NCBI GenBank assembly: GCA_050250915.1
Contig: JBFWNT010000005.1
Location: 1-64,000, forward strand
Reading direction: 5' to 3'
Length of the DNA stretch: 64,000 nucleotides
From: Miltoncostaea sp050250915
GTDB lineage: Bacteria > Actinomycetota > Thermoleophilia > Miltoncostaeales > Miltoncostaeaceae
Below the pieces are notes generated by a model. It did not search any database and was not told where the DNA came from. It was given only the letters and a program-made list of their open reading frames with translations. Below, in pieces: positions 53,183 to 61,426 of this stretch (within the stretch, counting starts at the first letter, position 1; each line of letters opens with the position of its first letter). A program made the translations under genes and the position numbers.

Positions 53183-53763
53183 CGGTGGTCCTCATCGACA
53201 ACCGCGACTCCTTCGTCCACAACCTGGCGCGCTACGTCCGCGTCCTGGGCCGCCCGACCGAGGTGGTGCGCAGCGACGAGGTGACGGTCGCGGACGTCGC
53301 CGCCCTGGAGCCCTCCCACCTGGTGGTGTCGCCCGGGCCGTGCGGCCCCGCCGAGGCCGGCGTGTCGGTGCCGCTCATCCGGGCGCTCGGCGCGCGGGTG
53401 CCGGTGCTCGGGGTGTGCCTGGGCCACCAGTGCATCGGCGCGGCGTACGGCGGCCGGGTGGTGCGGGCGCTGCGGCCGATGCACGGCAAGGCGTCGCCGA
53501 TCGCCCACGACGGCACCGGCGTGTTCGCCGGCCTGCCCGACCCGCTCCACGCCACCCGCTACCACTCGCTGGTGGTGTCGCCGCAGGGGCTGCCGGACGC
53601 GCTCGTGCCCACCGCCTGGAGCGAGGAGGGGGAGATCATGGCCCTGCGGCACCGCGCGCACCCCGTCGTGGGCGTCCAGTTCCACCCGGAGTCGATCCTC
53701 ACCGAGCACGGCGAGGCGCTGCTGCGGGCGTTCCTCGATCAGCCCTCGGGGGGCGGCAGGTAG
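53179..53763 (+). CDS. pabA: Glutamine amidotransferase component (PabA/TrpG)
   Basis: A 194-residue class-I glutamine amidotransferase supplying ammonia to PabB. LIDNRDSFVHNLARYV at the start, VSPGPCGP, the nucleophile in LGVCLGHQCIGAAYGG, HGKASPI and the catalytic His/Glu in VGVQFHPESILTEHG are present. GTG start overlapping the pabB stop. A dual use for anthranilate synthesis, as in Bacillus, cannot be excluded. It converges with and overlaps the pterin dehydratase gene by 25 bases. Confidence 0.93.
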   Translation: MTVVLIDNRDSFVHNLARYVRVLGRPTEVVRSDEVTVADVAALEPSHLVVSPGPCGPAEAGVSVPLIRALGARVPVLGVCLGHQCIGAAYGGRVVRALRPMHGKASPIAHDGTGVFAGLPDPLHATRYHSLVVSPQGLPDALVPTAWSEEGEIMALRHRAHPVVGVQFHPESILTEHGEALLRAFLDQPSGGGR

Positions 53764-54119
53764 GCGAACCTGGGGTCGTCGGGGGTGCCCGAGAACGGGC
53801 CGTCCTCGTCGCCGGGCCGCCAGCCCACCACCTCGTCGATCCGCGTCGCGAGCGCCAGGTCGCGCTCCGTGACGCCGCCCACGTCGTGGCTGATCAGGGT
53901 GACCTCCACCTCGCCCCACGACACCCGCAGGTCGGGGTGGTGCCAGGCGACCTCGGCCAGGTGGCCGATGGTGGTGGTCACCATCAGGCTCGCCTTCCAG
54001 CCGGCGGTGCGGATGGTGCGGTGGATGCCGTCGCCGTCCCGCCGCCACCCGGGCAGCGCGCCGGCGAGGCGGGCGTCCACCTCGCCGGCGTCCAGCACGC
54101 GCTTCGGATCCGGCGGCAT
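53739..54119 (-). CDS. 4a-hydroxytetrahydrobiopterin dehydratase (PCD/DCoH)
   Basis: A 126-residue pterin-4a-carbinolamine dehydratase family protein. The core GWRRDGDGIHRTIRTAGWKASLMVTTTIGHLAEVAWHHPDLRVSWGEVEVTLISHDVGGVTERDLALATRID has the HHPD segment and the second His of the pterin site. The C-terminal 25 residues are an extension. The ATG overlaps the nitroreductase stop by one base. Bacterial PCDs recycle pterin cofactors or act in molybdopterin synthesis; with pabAB opposite, a pteridine context is plausible. Confidence 0.88.
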   Translation of the reverse strand: MPPDPKRVLDAGEVDARLAGALPGWRRDGDGIHRTIRTAGWKASLMVTTTIGHLAEVAWHHPDLRVSWGEVEVTLISHDVGGVTERDLALATRIDEVVGWRPGDEDGPFSGTPDDPRFAYLPPPEG

Positions 54120-54769
54120 CAGTCCCGGGTGTTTCCCCATTTGTCGTCGTGCACCAACGCCTTCCACCCGCGGAAGTTGCGCTTCAACGCGGGGGCGAGG
54201 CCCGTCGGGAACGCCTCGGGGTAGCCGATCGGCGAGACGATGGCCGGGTCGACCTCGGCCGGGAGGCCCAGGATGTCGCGCAGCCGGTCCTTCTCCCAGC
54301 GCTGGAACGCGGTGACCGGGACGCTGCCGAGCCCCTCGGCGCGGGCGGCGAGCATCAGGTTCTCGAACGCGAAGGCCAGGGAGATGAGGTCGTCCTCGTA
54401 GCCGCCGGGGAAGCCCTCCGGGTAGCCGCGCGGGACGAGCAGGCCCACCACGAACGCCGGGACGTGGCGGTACGTCCCCATGACGCCCTCGGCGTACTCC
54501 TTCGCCCAGGCCGCGTGCTCCTCGTCGGTCGCGTCCTTCTTGGGCCGCATCAGCGCGAAGTAGCTCGCGCCGCCGTTGATGATGAGCTCGGCGACCGCGG
54601 TCCGGATCTCCGGATCGCGCACCACCAGGAGGCTCCACGCCTGCTGGCCGCCGCCCGTGGGAGCGCGCAGCGCGAGTCTGAGCAGCCCGTCCAGGGTCGC
54701 GTCGTCGACCGGCCTGTCGGTGTACGTGCGCACCGCGCGCCGCTTGCGAATGGCCTCCGTCACGTCCAT
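54119..54769 (-). CDS. Nitroreductase-family FMN oxidoreductase
   Basis: A 216-residue nitroreductase. DVTEAIRKRRAVRTYTDRPVDDATLDGLLRLALRAPTGGGQQAWSLLVVRD contains the FMN-binding R-R-x-x-R-x-Y-x-x-x-P start and the A-P-S/T-x-x-x-Q loop. The C-terminal GLGSVPVTAF and VSPIGYPEA complete the FMN site. A region at 85-115 (RPKKDATDEEHAAWAKEYAEG) is an insertion. It probably reduces quinones, nitro groups or enones. Coupled to the pterin dehydratase. Confidence 0.9.
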   Translation of the reverse strand: MDVTEAIRKRRAVRTYTDRPVDDATLDGLLRLALRAPTGGGQQAWSLLVVRDPEIRTAVAELIINGGASYFALMRPKKDATDEEHAAWAKEYAEGVMGTYRHVPAFVVGLLVPRGYPEGFPGGYEDDLISLAFAFENLMLAARAEGLGSVPVTAFQRWEKDRLRDILGLPAEVDPAIVSPIGYPEAFPTGLAPALKRNFRGWKALVHDDKWGNTRD

Positions 54770-54839
54770 CTCAGCCCCCCTGATCGCCGCCGGGTCCCGT
54801 GCAGTCTGCCCGACCCGGGGCGCCGCCGCGTGCGTGCCG

Positions 54840-55316
54840 TCAGTAGCCGAGCCTGATCTTCAGGATCGCCACGATCACGGCGAGGACCATGGTCACGCCG
54901 CCCCGCAGCAGCGCCCGCCCGCGGCTGAGGCCGCCGTGGCGCGACGCGACGTAGGCCACCACGGTCACGACGCCCGCCAGGGCGATGATCGAGACGGAGG
55001 CTCCCGTGGTGTCGTCGAAGAGCAGCAGCGGGACCGTGGCGGCCACCGCGACGCCGAGCGCGGCGAAGACCTCCCAGATGCCCTCGCGCAGGTCCTCGCG
55101 CGCGATGCCCTCGCCGCGGAACAGATGGGCCGAGGCGTTGAACGCGAACCAGTGGGCCAGCGCCAGGCCGAGCGCGGACCCCCAGATGACGGCCGCCACC
55201 TCGACGTCCTCGTCCAGGTCCTTCGAGGGTACGGTCGCGATCGCGCCCATCAGGACGATGGAGACGTACAGCACCATCGTCGCGATGGCGCGGCGCCTGA
55301 GGAGCGGGTCCTCCAC
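54840..55316 (-). CDS. Four-helix hypothetical membrane protein
   Basis: A 158-residue membrane protein with four hydrophobic segments: ATMVLYVSIVLMGAIATV, VIWGSALGLALAHWFAFNASAH, VFAALGVAVAATVPLLLF and ISIIALAGVVTVVAYVA. The internal SKDLDEDVEVA and GEGIAREDLREGIWE are loops. The GTG at 55316 is chosen by position and AGGG upstream; longer frames reach into the exchanger promoter. No family recognised. It is divergent from the Ca/H exchanger gene. Confidence 0.65.
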   Translation of the reverse strand: MEDPLLRRRAIATMVLYVSIVLMGAIATVPSKDLDEDVEVAAVIWGSALGLALAHWFAFNASAHLFRGEGIAREDLREGIWEVFAALGVAVAATVPLLLFDDTTGASVSIIALAGVVTVVAYVASRHGGLSRGRALLRGGVTMVLAVIVAILKIRLGY

Positions 55317-55371
55317 GGCCGCGACCCTACCGACGCCGCGGTCGCGAGGATCCGGAGGCGCGCCCAGCGGG

Positions 55372-55384
55372 TACGCTCGCCCGC
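55372..55384 (+). promoter_or_regulatory. Leaderless -10 box of the Ca/H exchanger gene
   Basis: TACGCT (55372-55377) lies seven bases before the GTG at 55385. Confidence 0.45.
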
Positions 55385-56461
55385 GTGAACGCGGCCTCAT
55401 CGGCGCTGGGACCCCGGCGCATCGCCATCCTGGCCGCGATCGTGCTGCTCTCGGTCCTCACCGGCGTGCTGCACTACGCGGGCGGGAGCGACCTGGCGGT
55501 GTTCGTGCTGGGCGTCGTCGCCCTCGGCGGCCTCGCCTGGGTCATCTCGTTCACCACCGAGGAGGTCGGAGAGCACTTCGGCCCCGCCGTGACCGGGGTG
55601 CTCCAGTCGACGCTGGGCAACCTGCCGGAGCTGTTCGTGGTGCTCTTCGCCCTCTCGGCCGGCGAGGTGGTGGTCGCGCAGACCTCCATCCTGGGCTCGC
55701 TCTTCGCCAACGCGCTGCTGGTGCTGGGCGCCACGCTGTTCGTGGGCGCCCGCGTGGCGCCCGACAAGCGCATGCGCTTCAGCACCCGCCTGCCCAACGA
55801 CACGGCCACCCTGCTGCTCCTGGCCGTGTTCATCATCGTGGTGCTGGGGGTCTCCGACCAGATCGGCGACCGCGCGAGCCGCCACCAGGTGGGGATCTCG
55901 GTGGTCGGCGCGATCGTGCTGCTGATCGTCTACGGGGTCTGGCTCTCCTCGTACCTGCGCTCGGACGGCGAGGCGCCGGCCCCCGACGAGCCACATCCCG
56001 CCGGGCTGCCGATGCCCGTGGCGCTGGGGCTGCTGGCCGTCGGCGGCCTCGGCGCCGCCCTGGTGTCGGAGTGGTTCGTCGCCTCGATCGACACCGCCGC
56101 CGAGGAGCTGGGGCTGTCGAAGGCGTTCATCGGCCTGGTGATCGTGGCGATCGCCGGCAACGCGGTGGAGCACGTGGTGGGCGTGGTGCTCGCCGCCAAG
56201 GGCAAGTCCGACCTGGCCGTGTCGGTGGTGAAGAACTCGGTGGCCCAGATCGCGGCGTTCCTGTACCCCGCGCTGGTGCTCCTGTCGCTGTTCTTCGACG
56301 ACCGGCTCACGTTCGTGGCGTCGCCGGTGTACATCGGCGCGCTGGCGCTCATGGCGATCGCGGTGTGGCAGGTCACCGGCGACGGCGAGGCGACCGAGTT
56401 CGAGGGCATCGCCCTGATCGGCCTCTACGCCGTCCTGGCGACGCTCGCCTTCTACGAGTAG
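55385..56461 (+). CDS. Calcium/proton (cation) exchanger, CaxA type
   Basis: A 358-residue antiporter of the CAX family with about eleven hydrophobic segments. The two acidic repeat motifs are present: STLGNLPELFVVLFALSAGEVVVAQTSILGSLFANALLVLG (c-1, with Glu) and IAGNAVEHVVGVVLAAKGKSDLAVSVVKNSVAQIAAFLYPALVL (c-2, with Glu). They alternate ion access to pump Ca2+ out against H+. The central loop is acidic and Pro-rich. Leaderless promoter signature. It is convergent with the pyrophosphatase gene. Confidence 0.93.
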   Translation: MNAASSALGPRRIAILAAIVLLSVLTGVLHYAGGSDLAVFVLGVVALGGLAWVISFTTEEVGEHFGPAVTGVLQSTLGNLPELFVVLFALSAGEVVVAQTSILGSLFANALLVLGATLFVGARVAPDKRMRFSTRLPNDTATLLLLAVFIIVVLGVSDQIGDRASRHQVGISVVGAIVLLIVYGVWLSSYLRSDGEAPAPDEPHPAGLPMPVALGLLAVGGLGAALVSEWFVASIDTAAEELGLSKAFIGLVIVAIAGNAVEHVVGVVLAAKGKSDLAVSVVKNSVAQIAAFLYPALVLLSLFFDDRLTFVASPVYIGALALMAIAVWQVTGDGEATEFEGIALIGLYAVLATLAFYE

Positions 56462-56474
56462 CCCCGCGGGGCGC

Positions 56475-58136
56475 TCAGAACGCGGAGAGCAGCCGGGGCG
56501 CGACCTGCTTCTTGCGGCTCATCACGCCCGGCAGGTCCAGCACCCCGTCCTGGGCGGCGACGCCGAACGCGCGCTCCACGGTGGCGACGTCGCCGGCCGC
56601 GAGCAGCTCGGTGCCCTTCTCGACGATGTCGGTGACCATCAGGGCCATGACCACGTAGTCCATGCGGGAGCGGACGTCCTCCATCGCGTCCAGCAACTCG
56701 CCACGCCGGGAGAGCAGCCCGCTGCCGACCGTCTCGATCTGGGCGACGCAGAGGCGGCGCCCGTTGCGGACCTCGTACTCCTTGGCGTCGCGCCGGACGA
56801 TGTCCTCGGCCGCCACGTCGCCCACCGCGGATGACGCCTCGAACATCTCGGTGCCGAACGCCCGGGCGTCGAACGCGAGCAGCTCCTCCAGGTAGGCGAC
56901 CACGGCGTGGTCCCGCTCCGTGGTGGTCGGGGAGCTCAGGATGACGGTGTCCGAGAGGATGGCCGCGAGCAGCATCGTCGCGGTCGGGCGCTGCGGCTCG
57001 CGCCCGTGGGAGCGGAAGCGCTCGACCACCAGGGTGGCGGTGCTGCCCACCGGGTCGAACGTGGCCGCCACCGGGAAGCGGGTCTCGATCGAGCCGATGT
57101 GGTGGTGGTCCAGGATCTCGACGATGCTGGCCTCGGACACGCCGGGGACGCTCTGGGCCTGCTCCGCGTGGTCCACCAGCAGCACCTGGCGCGGCGTGGG
57201 GTTCACCAGCTCGGCGCGGGTCACGACGCCCGCGGGGGCGCCGTCGTCGTCGACCACCACCGCGGCGCTGTAGTGCACCTCGCGCATCCGCTCCGCCACG
57301 TCGGCCATCAGGTCGTCGGGCTCAACGGTCAGCGGGTCGGGGCTCATCACCTCGCGCACCGGCACCGACAGGGACACGAGCCGGCCGGTCACGTACGAGT
57401 CGAGCGGCGACAGCACGACGCCGGTGCCGGCGGCGCGCGCCATGGCCAGCACCTCCTCGTCGGGCTGCGAGTCGTACGGCGACACCACCAGCGCCACGCC
57501 GATCTCGACGGCCCGGCGCTGGGCGTCGGCCCGGTTGCCCACCACCACGATGTCGTTGGGGCCCATGGTGCTGCCCATGGTCGCCACGTCGACCGTCACC
57601 GCCCACAAGCGGCCGTTCAGGCGCCGGGTGGGGGGCACCACCATCGTGCCGCCGAGCACCTCGACGATCAGGTCCGCCGACGCGGGACGGTCGGCGAAGC
57701 TGGACGGCTCGCTCGACTCCTTGATGTAGCGGCGGGCGAGGTCGCGGGTGGTCAGGATCCCGGCGACGGCGCCCTCGTCGTCGAGGATCGGGATGATGTC
57801 GACGTCGCCCTTTGCCATCGCGAGGCCCACGTCGCGCAGCGACTCGCCGTGGCGGGCGACGGGGTGGTCCGACCGCATCACGTCCTTGGCGCGCAGTCGG
57901 ACGTGGTCCAGGAACTCGGGCTCGACGGCCCCGCTGCGCCCCAGCGCCCACCGGGCCTGCGCGTTCAGCTCCCCCAGCCGGACCGGGACGTAACGGTTCG
58001 CGGGGTCCAGCCGGTTGCGGAGCTCGGCGTAGCCCAGCGCCGACGCGATGGAGTCGAGGTCCGGGTTGCGGTGCCCGGTGACGTAGACGGTCGCCACGGC
58101 GGGCACGATGACAGATGCGGCCCCTGCGCTCTTCAT
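56475..58136 (-). CDS. Manganese-dependent inorganic pyrophosphatase with CBS and DRTGG domains
   Basis: A protein of about 553 residues. VYVTGHRNPDLDSIASALGYAELRN opens the DHH phosphoesterase domain. An insert carries a CBS pair (SDHPVARHGESLRDVGLAMAKGDVDIIPILDD, and PDPLTVEPDDLMADVAERMREVHYSAAVV) and a DRTGG-like middle. The second DHH part has VEILDHHHIGSIETRFPV, PVGSTATLV and a C-terminal DHHA2 with RRDAKEY and SRKKQVAP. Adenine nucleotides bind CBS units in relatives and tune pyrophosphate hydrolysis. Start uncertain: ATG 58136 or GTG 58106. Confidence 0.9.
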   Translation of the reverse strand: MKSAGAASVIVPAVATVYVTGHRNPDLDSIASALGYAELRNRLDPANRYVPVRLGELNAQARWALGRSGAVEPEFLDHVRLRAKDVMRSDHPVARHGESLRDVGLAMAKGDVDIIPILDDEGAVAGILTTRDLARRYIKESSEPSSFADRPASADLIVEVLGGTMVVPPTRRLNGRLWAVTVDVATMGSTMGPNDIVVVGNRADAQRRAVEIGVALVVSPYDSQPDEEVLAMARAAGTGVVLSPLDSYVTGRLVSLSVPVREVMSPDPLTVEPDDLMADVAERMREVHYSAAVVVDDDGAPAGVVTRAELVNPTPRQVLLVDHAEQAQSVPGVSEASIVEILDHHHIGSIETRFPVAATFDPVGSTATLVVERFRSHGREPQRPTATMLLAAILSDTVILSSPTTTERDHAVVAYLEELLAFDARAFGTEMFEASSAVGDVAAEDIVRRDAKEYEVRNGRRLCVAQIETVGSGLLSRRGELLDAMEDVRSRMDYVVMALMVTDIVEKGTELLAAGDVATVERAFGVAAQDGVLDLPGVMSRKKQVAPRLLSAF

Positions 58137-58178
58137 CGTTTCTTCGCATGGCTTCGCCCAGGCTTCACACGACGGCCC

Positions 58179-58191
58179 TACCGTGCGATCG
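58179..58191 (+). promoter_or_regulatory. Leaderless -10 box of the ApbE operon
   Basis: TACCGT (58179-58184) lies seven bases before the ATG at 58192. Confidence 0.45.
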
Positions 58192-58500
58192 ATGCCCGAC
58201 GCGCCGCCCACTCCCGCCGAGCGCATCGCCGCACGCTCCCGGCGGCTCCGCACGGTCGGCATCGCCGGTGCGCTGGCGATGCTGGCGGCGTTCTCGGGCC
58301 TTGCGGCCGGCCGGATGGCGACCGGGGACGACGGGGCCGCGCAGCCCGCCACCGCCGCGCCGTCGGACGACGGGTACCCGTCGTGGGGCGACGTCGTCCG
58401 GGGCGTGGTCCCCGACGAGCTCGAGGGCGTGCTGCCGGACGGCGTCGTGTCGCCGGCCGCGCCGTCGGCGACGCCGGACGCCTCGAGCGGGGCGTCGTGA
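58192..58500 (+). CDS. Small membrane-anchored protein of the ApbE operon
   Basis: A 102-residue protein: cytoplasmic Arg-rich head (ERIAARSRRLRT), one membrane helix (about 20-42, VGIAGALAMLAAFSGLAAG), then a polar Pro/Asp tail with SWGDVVRGVVPDELEGVLPDG. It is comparable in layout to the anchored proteins beside the first haem protein (50234, 51242). No flavin-binding motif (such as the FMN-carrying D-x-x-T/S-G-A-T/S) is seen, so it is not an obvious ApbE substrate. GTGA overlap with apbE. Confidence 0.55.
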   Translation: MPDAPPTPAERIAARSRRLRTVGIAGALAMLAAFSGLAAGRMATGDDGAAQPATAAPSDDGYPSWGDVVRGVVPDELEGVLPDGVVSPAAPSATPDASSGAS

Positions 58501-59405
58501 CCGGCCTGCGGCGCGCGTTCTTCGCGGCGATGGGCACGCGGGTCGAGGTGGCGCTCGACCGCGAGACCGGCCTCGACGCCGAGGCGGCGGTCCAGGCGCT
58601 CTTCGCCGAGCGCGAGGCGCTGCTCAGCCGCTTCCGCGCCGACTCCGCGCTGAGCCGGCTCAACGCCGCCGCGGGGCGGCCGACGCCCGCCGACCCGGTG
58701 GTGCTCGACGCGGTGGAGCGGGCGCTCGCGGCGGCCCGCGCGACGGCCGGGGTGTTCGACCCGGCGCTCGGCGTCCAGCTGCGCGGCCTCGGCTACGACC
58801 GCACCTGGCAGGAGGTGGCCGCCGCGCCGGGCGGGCCCGCCCGCATCGCCCCCGGCGGGGGCTGGCGGGGCGTCCGGGTCGACCGCGCGGCGGGCACGGT
58901 CACGGTCCCGGTGGGCGTGGAGATGGACCTCGGGGGCATCGCCAAGGGCATGACGGTCGACGCCGCGGTCGCCCTGCTGGCCGACGCCGGCGTGCGCTGC
59001 GCCCTGGTGAGCGCGGGCGGCGATCTGGCCGTCCACGGGCGGCCGCCGGGCCGCGCCGGCTGGACGGTGGCGGTGCGCACCCCCGACGGCACCGTGCCGG
59101 TCACGCTCGAGCGGGGCGCGCTGGCGACGTCGGGCGTGGAGCGGCGCAGCTGGGTGCGCGACGGCGTCCGGCGCCACCACCTCGTCGACCCCTCCACGGG
59201 AGCGCCGGCCGGCACCGGCCTCTGGTCGGTCACGGCCGTCGCCGGCACCTGCGAGCGCGCCGAGGTGGCCGCCACCGCCGCGTTCGTGCTCGGCGCGGGT
59301 CCCGGCGCCGCGCTGCTCGCCCGCCTCGGCATGCCCGGCCTCATGGTGGCGCCGTCGGGCGCGTCCCTGCCGGTGGGCGGCTGGCCCGCGGCGGAGGCCG
59401 CGTGA
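58497..59405 (+). CDS. apbE: FAD:protein FMN transferase ApbE
   Basis: A 302-residue ApbE enzyme, which attaches FMN covalently to Thr or Ser of exported redox proteins. AFFAAMGTRVEVALD is the N-terminal strand, LSRFRADSALSRLN the first FAD loop. VEMDLGGIAKGMTVDAAVALLADAGVRCALVSAGGDLAVHG carries the GGIAKG and metal residues, and HHLVDPSTGAPA the H-x-x-D-P-x-T-G motif. No signal peptide is visible. It sits between the anchored protein and the haem membrane protein; no FMN-binding target is in the window. Confidence 0.93.
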   Translation: MTGLRRAFFAAMGTRVEVALDRETGLDAEAAVQALFAEREALLSRFRADSALSRLNAAAGRPTPADPVVLDAVERALAAARATAGVFDPALGVQLRGLGYDRTWQEVAAAPGGPARIAPGGGWRGVRVDRAAGTVTVPVGVEMDLGGIAKGMTVDAAVALLADAGVRCALVSAGGDLAVHGRPPGRAGWTVAVRTPDGTVPVTLERGALATSGVERRSWVRDGVRRHHLVDPSTGAPAGTGLWSVTAVAGTCERAEVAATAAFVLGAGPGAALLARLGMPGLMVAPSGASLPVGGWPAAEAA

Positions 59406-60133
59406 GCCTGAACGACCTCGAGTGGGTCCTCGCCCGGGGCTCGGGGATGGCCGCGCTGGTGCTCCTGACCGTGGTCGTGGCGCTGGGCCTGGCGCTCTCG
59501 CTGCGGATGTCGTCCGACGCGTGGCCGCGCGTGCTGACGACCGCCGGCCACCGGCAGCTCACCAACCTGGCCCTGCTGATGACCGGCCTGCACCTGGTGA
59601 TGCTGCTCCTGGACGCCGACGCGGCGATGTCCCTGGCCGACCTGGCGATCCCGTTCGCGTCCGGCTACCGGCCGGTCGCCACGGCCCTGGGGGTGCTGGG
59701 GCTCTACGTGCTGCTGGTGATCTGGATCAGCACGCTGCTGCGGGCGCGGCTCGGGCAGCGGCGCTGGCGGGCGCTGCACCGGGTGGCGATCGTGGCCTGG
59801 GCGCTGGCGATGCTGCACGGGGTGTTCGCCGGCTCCGACACGGGGACCAGGTGGGCCGTGTTCACCTACGTGCTCGCCGGCCTGGTGGTGGGGATGCTGT
59901 TCGCCGCGCGGATCTCCACGTCGCGCCGGCCCCCGGCGCCGGCGCCCGCTCCGGCACCCGCCGCCGCGCCGGCGCCGGCCGCAGGCGGGCTGCCCCCGCT
60001 TCGGGGCTACAGCGCGGCGTCGAGGAGCGCGGAGGCCGCGCGGAGCGCCTCCAGGCACACGGGGTCGAACGCCGTCCCGGCGTCGCGCTCCATGATCTCG
60101 AGGACCGTCTCGCGCGGCATCGGCCCGCGGTAG
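59402..60133 (+). CDS. Ferric-reductase-like haem membrane protein (copy 2)
   Basis: A 243-residue membrane protein with about five helices. The histidine pattern TAGHRQLTNLALLMTGLHLVMLLLD and WRALHRVAIVAWALAMLHGVFAGSDTG predicts two bis-His b haems. It is the paralogue of the protein at 50631-51245. GTG overlaps the apbE stop. After the last helix an Ala/Pro linker (PAPAPAPAAAPAPAAG) leads into 43 Ser/Arg-rich residues that lie antisense to the HD-GYP gene (127-base overlap), which may be read-through past a lost stop. Confidence 0.8.
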   Translation: MSLNDLEWVLARGSGMAALVLLTVVVALGLALSLRMSSDAWPRVLTTAGHRQLTNLALLMTGLHLVMLLLDADAAMSLADLAIPFASGYRPVATALGVLGLYVLLVIWISTLLRARLGQRRWRALHRVAIVAWALAMLHGVFAGSDTGTRWAVFTYVLAGLVVGMLFAARISTSRRPPAPAPAPAPAAAPAPAAGGLPPLRGYSAASRSAEAARSASRHTGSNAVPASRSMISRTVSRGIGPR

Positions 60134-61368
60134 GGCCGGTCGGCGGTGAGCGCCTCGTAGACGTCGGCCGTCGCCAGGATGCGGGCCTCGAGCGTCAGGT
60201 GCTCGGCGCCCACGCCGCGGTGGTATCCGCGCCCGTCGAGCCGCTCGTGGTGGGCGGCGGCGTCCTCCGCGATCCCTGCGAACGCCGAGATGCGGCTCAG
60301 GATCTCGTAGGTGTGGCGCGGGTGGAGCCGGATCTCGCGGAACTCCTCGTCGGTCAGCGACCCGTTCTTGTCGAGGATCGTGTTCGAGACGCCGAGCTTG
60401 CCGATGTCGTGCAGCAGCGCCGCGCGGCGCAGCCACCGCAGCCGCACCGGGTCGAAGCCGAGCTCCTCGCCGATGCCGACGGCGTAGGTGGCGACGCCCA
60501 CGGAGTGCTCGTGCGTGAAGTGCGACTTCGCGTCGATCACGCTCGCGAAGGCCTCCGCCACGCGGTCGAGGCCCTCCTCGTCGGCCATCGCGACCGTCGC
60601 CTCCGGCTCCAGCTCGCGCAGCACCTCGTTCGCGTTGTCCGACGCCAGCCGCAGCCAGAGCGGATCGTCGGGCGACGTGGCCAGGAACGCGTCCGCCAGG
60701 CGCGGATCGAACCAGGTGCCGCGCCGCGCGCGGACCACGTCGATCGCGGCCTGCGGGCCGTCGGCGGTGGTGAACACGTCCACGGTCTGCGCGATGCAGG
60801 CGATCCGGGACACCAGGGGGATCGCCTCACCCTCCCGGCCTTCGGGGCGACCGCTCCCGTCCCAGTGCTCGTCGAGGGAGCGCACGGCGTCCGCCACCGC
60901 CGGCGGGAACCCCATCATCGCGACGATCCGGGCGCCCCGGTCGCAGCGGGCCTCGTTGAGCTCAGACGCCTCCTTCGCCAGCGTCCGCAGCGCGCGCAGC
61001 AGCGTGGCGGCGCGGACGATCCGCGGCGCGCCGGGCGCGACCTCGCGCGCGGCGAACCGGACGAAGTCGGCCGTGCTCGTCCAGTCGACCTTCGAGAACT
61101 CGCGCTTCAGCGGGCCGTCGGGCGTCCGGAACAGCTCCGCCATGCGGGCCGCGCTGGTGGAGCAGCCGGCGTCCTTCAGCAGCGTCGCGTAGAAGACCTC
61201 GGCCCGCACCCCTGACGGCAGGGCGAGCCGGTCCGCCAGGTGCATGCCGATCATGCAGGCGCGCTGGGAGTGGCCCACGGGCTGGCCCTCGGTCAGGTCC
61301 AGGGCGTGGGAGAGCGCCCCGATCACCTCGGAGAGCTGGTACGTCGTGGTCTCCGCGGCGATGGTCAC
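60007..61368 (-). CDS. HD-GYP domain phosphodiesterase with N-terminal HD domain
   Basis: A 453-residue cytosolic protein. The N-terminal half has a first HD-like unit (GHSQRACMIGMHLAD, ATLLKDAGC, EHWDGSGRPEGREGEAIP), which looks GYP-derived. The C-terminal half is a canonical HD-GYP: THEHSVGVATYAVGIGEELG, LHDIGKLGVSNTILDKNG, HHERLDGRGYHRG, RILATADVYEALTADRPYR. HD-GYP enzymes hydrolyse cyclic di-GMP. Two tandem units are found in actinobacterial proteins of this type. No receiver domain is present. Confidence 0.9.
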   Translation of the reverse strand: MTIAAETTTYQLSEVIGALSHALDLTEGQPVGHSQRACMIGMHLADRLALPSGVRAEVFYATLLKDAGCSTSAARMAELFRTPDGPLKREFSKVDWTSTADFVRFAAREVAPGAPRIVRAATLLRALRTLAKEASELNEARCDRGARIVAMMGFPPAVADAVRSLDEHWDGSGRPEGREGEAIPLVSRIACIAQTVDVFTTADGPQAAIDVVRARRGTWFDPRLADAFLATSPDDPLWLRLASDNANEVLRELEPEATVAMADEEGLDRVAEAFASVIDAKSHFTHEHSVGVATYAVGIGEELGFDPVRLRWLRRAALLHDIGKLGVSNTILDKNGSLTDEEFREIRLHPRHTYEILSRISAFAGIAEDAAAHHERLDGRGYHRGVGAEHLTLEARILATADVYEALTADRPYRGPMPRETVLEIMERDAGTAFDPVCLEALRAASALLDAAL

Positions 61369-61426
61369 GTCCGGGTCATCGGCGGGGACCGGCCCGGGAT
61401 GAAGGGTGCGCCGCCCCGCGGGACGA

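Noticed and set aside
56907..58190. Long plus-strand frame through the pyrophosphatase gene
   Set aside because: Shadow frame of the CBS-containing pyrophosphatase; only its last part, in frame with apbE, is real.
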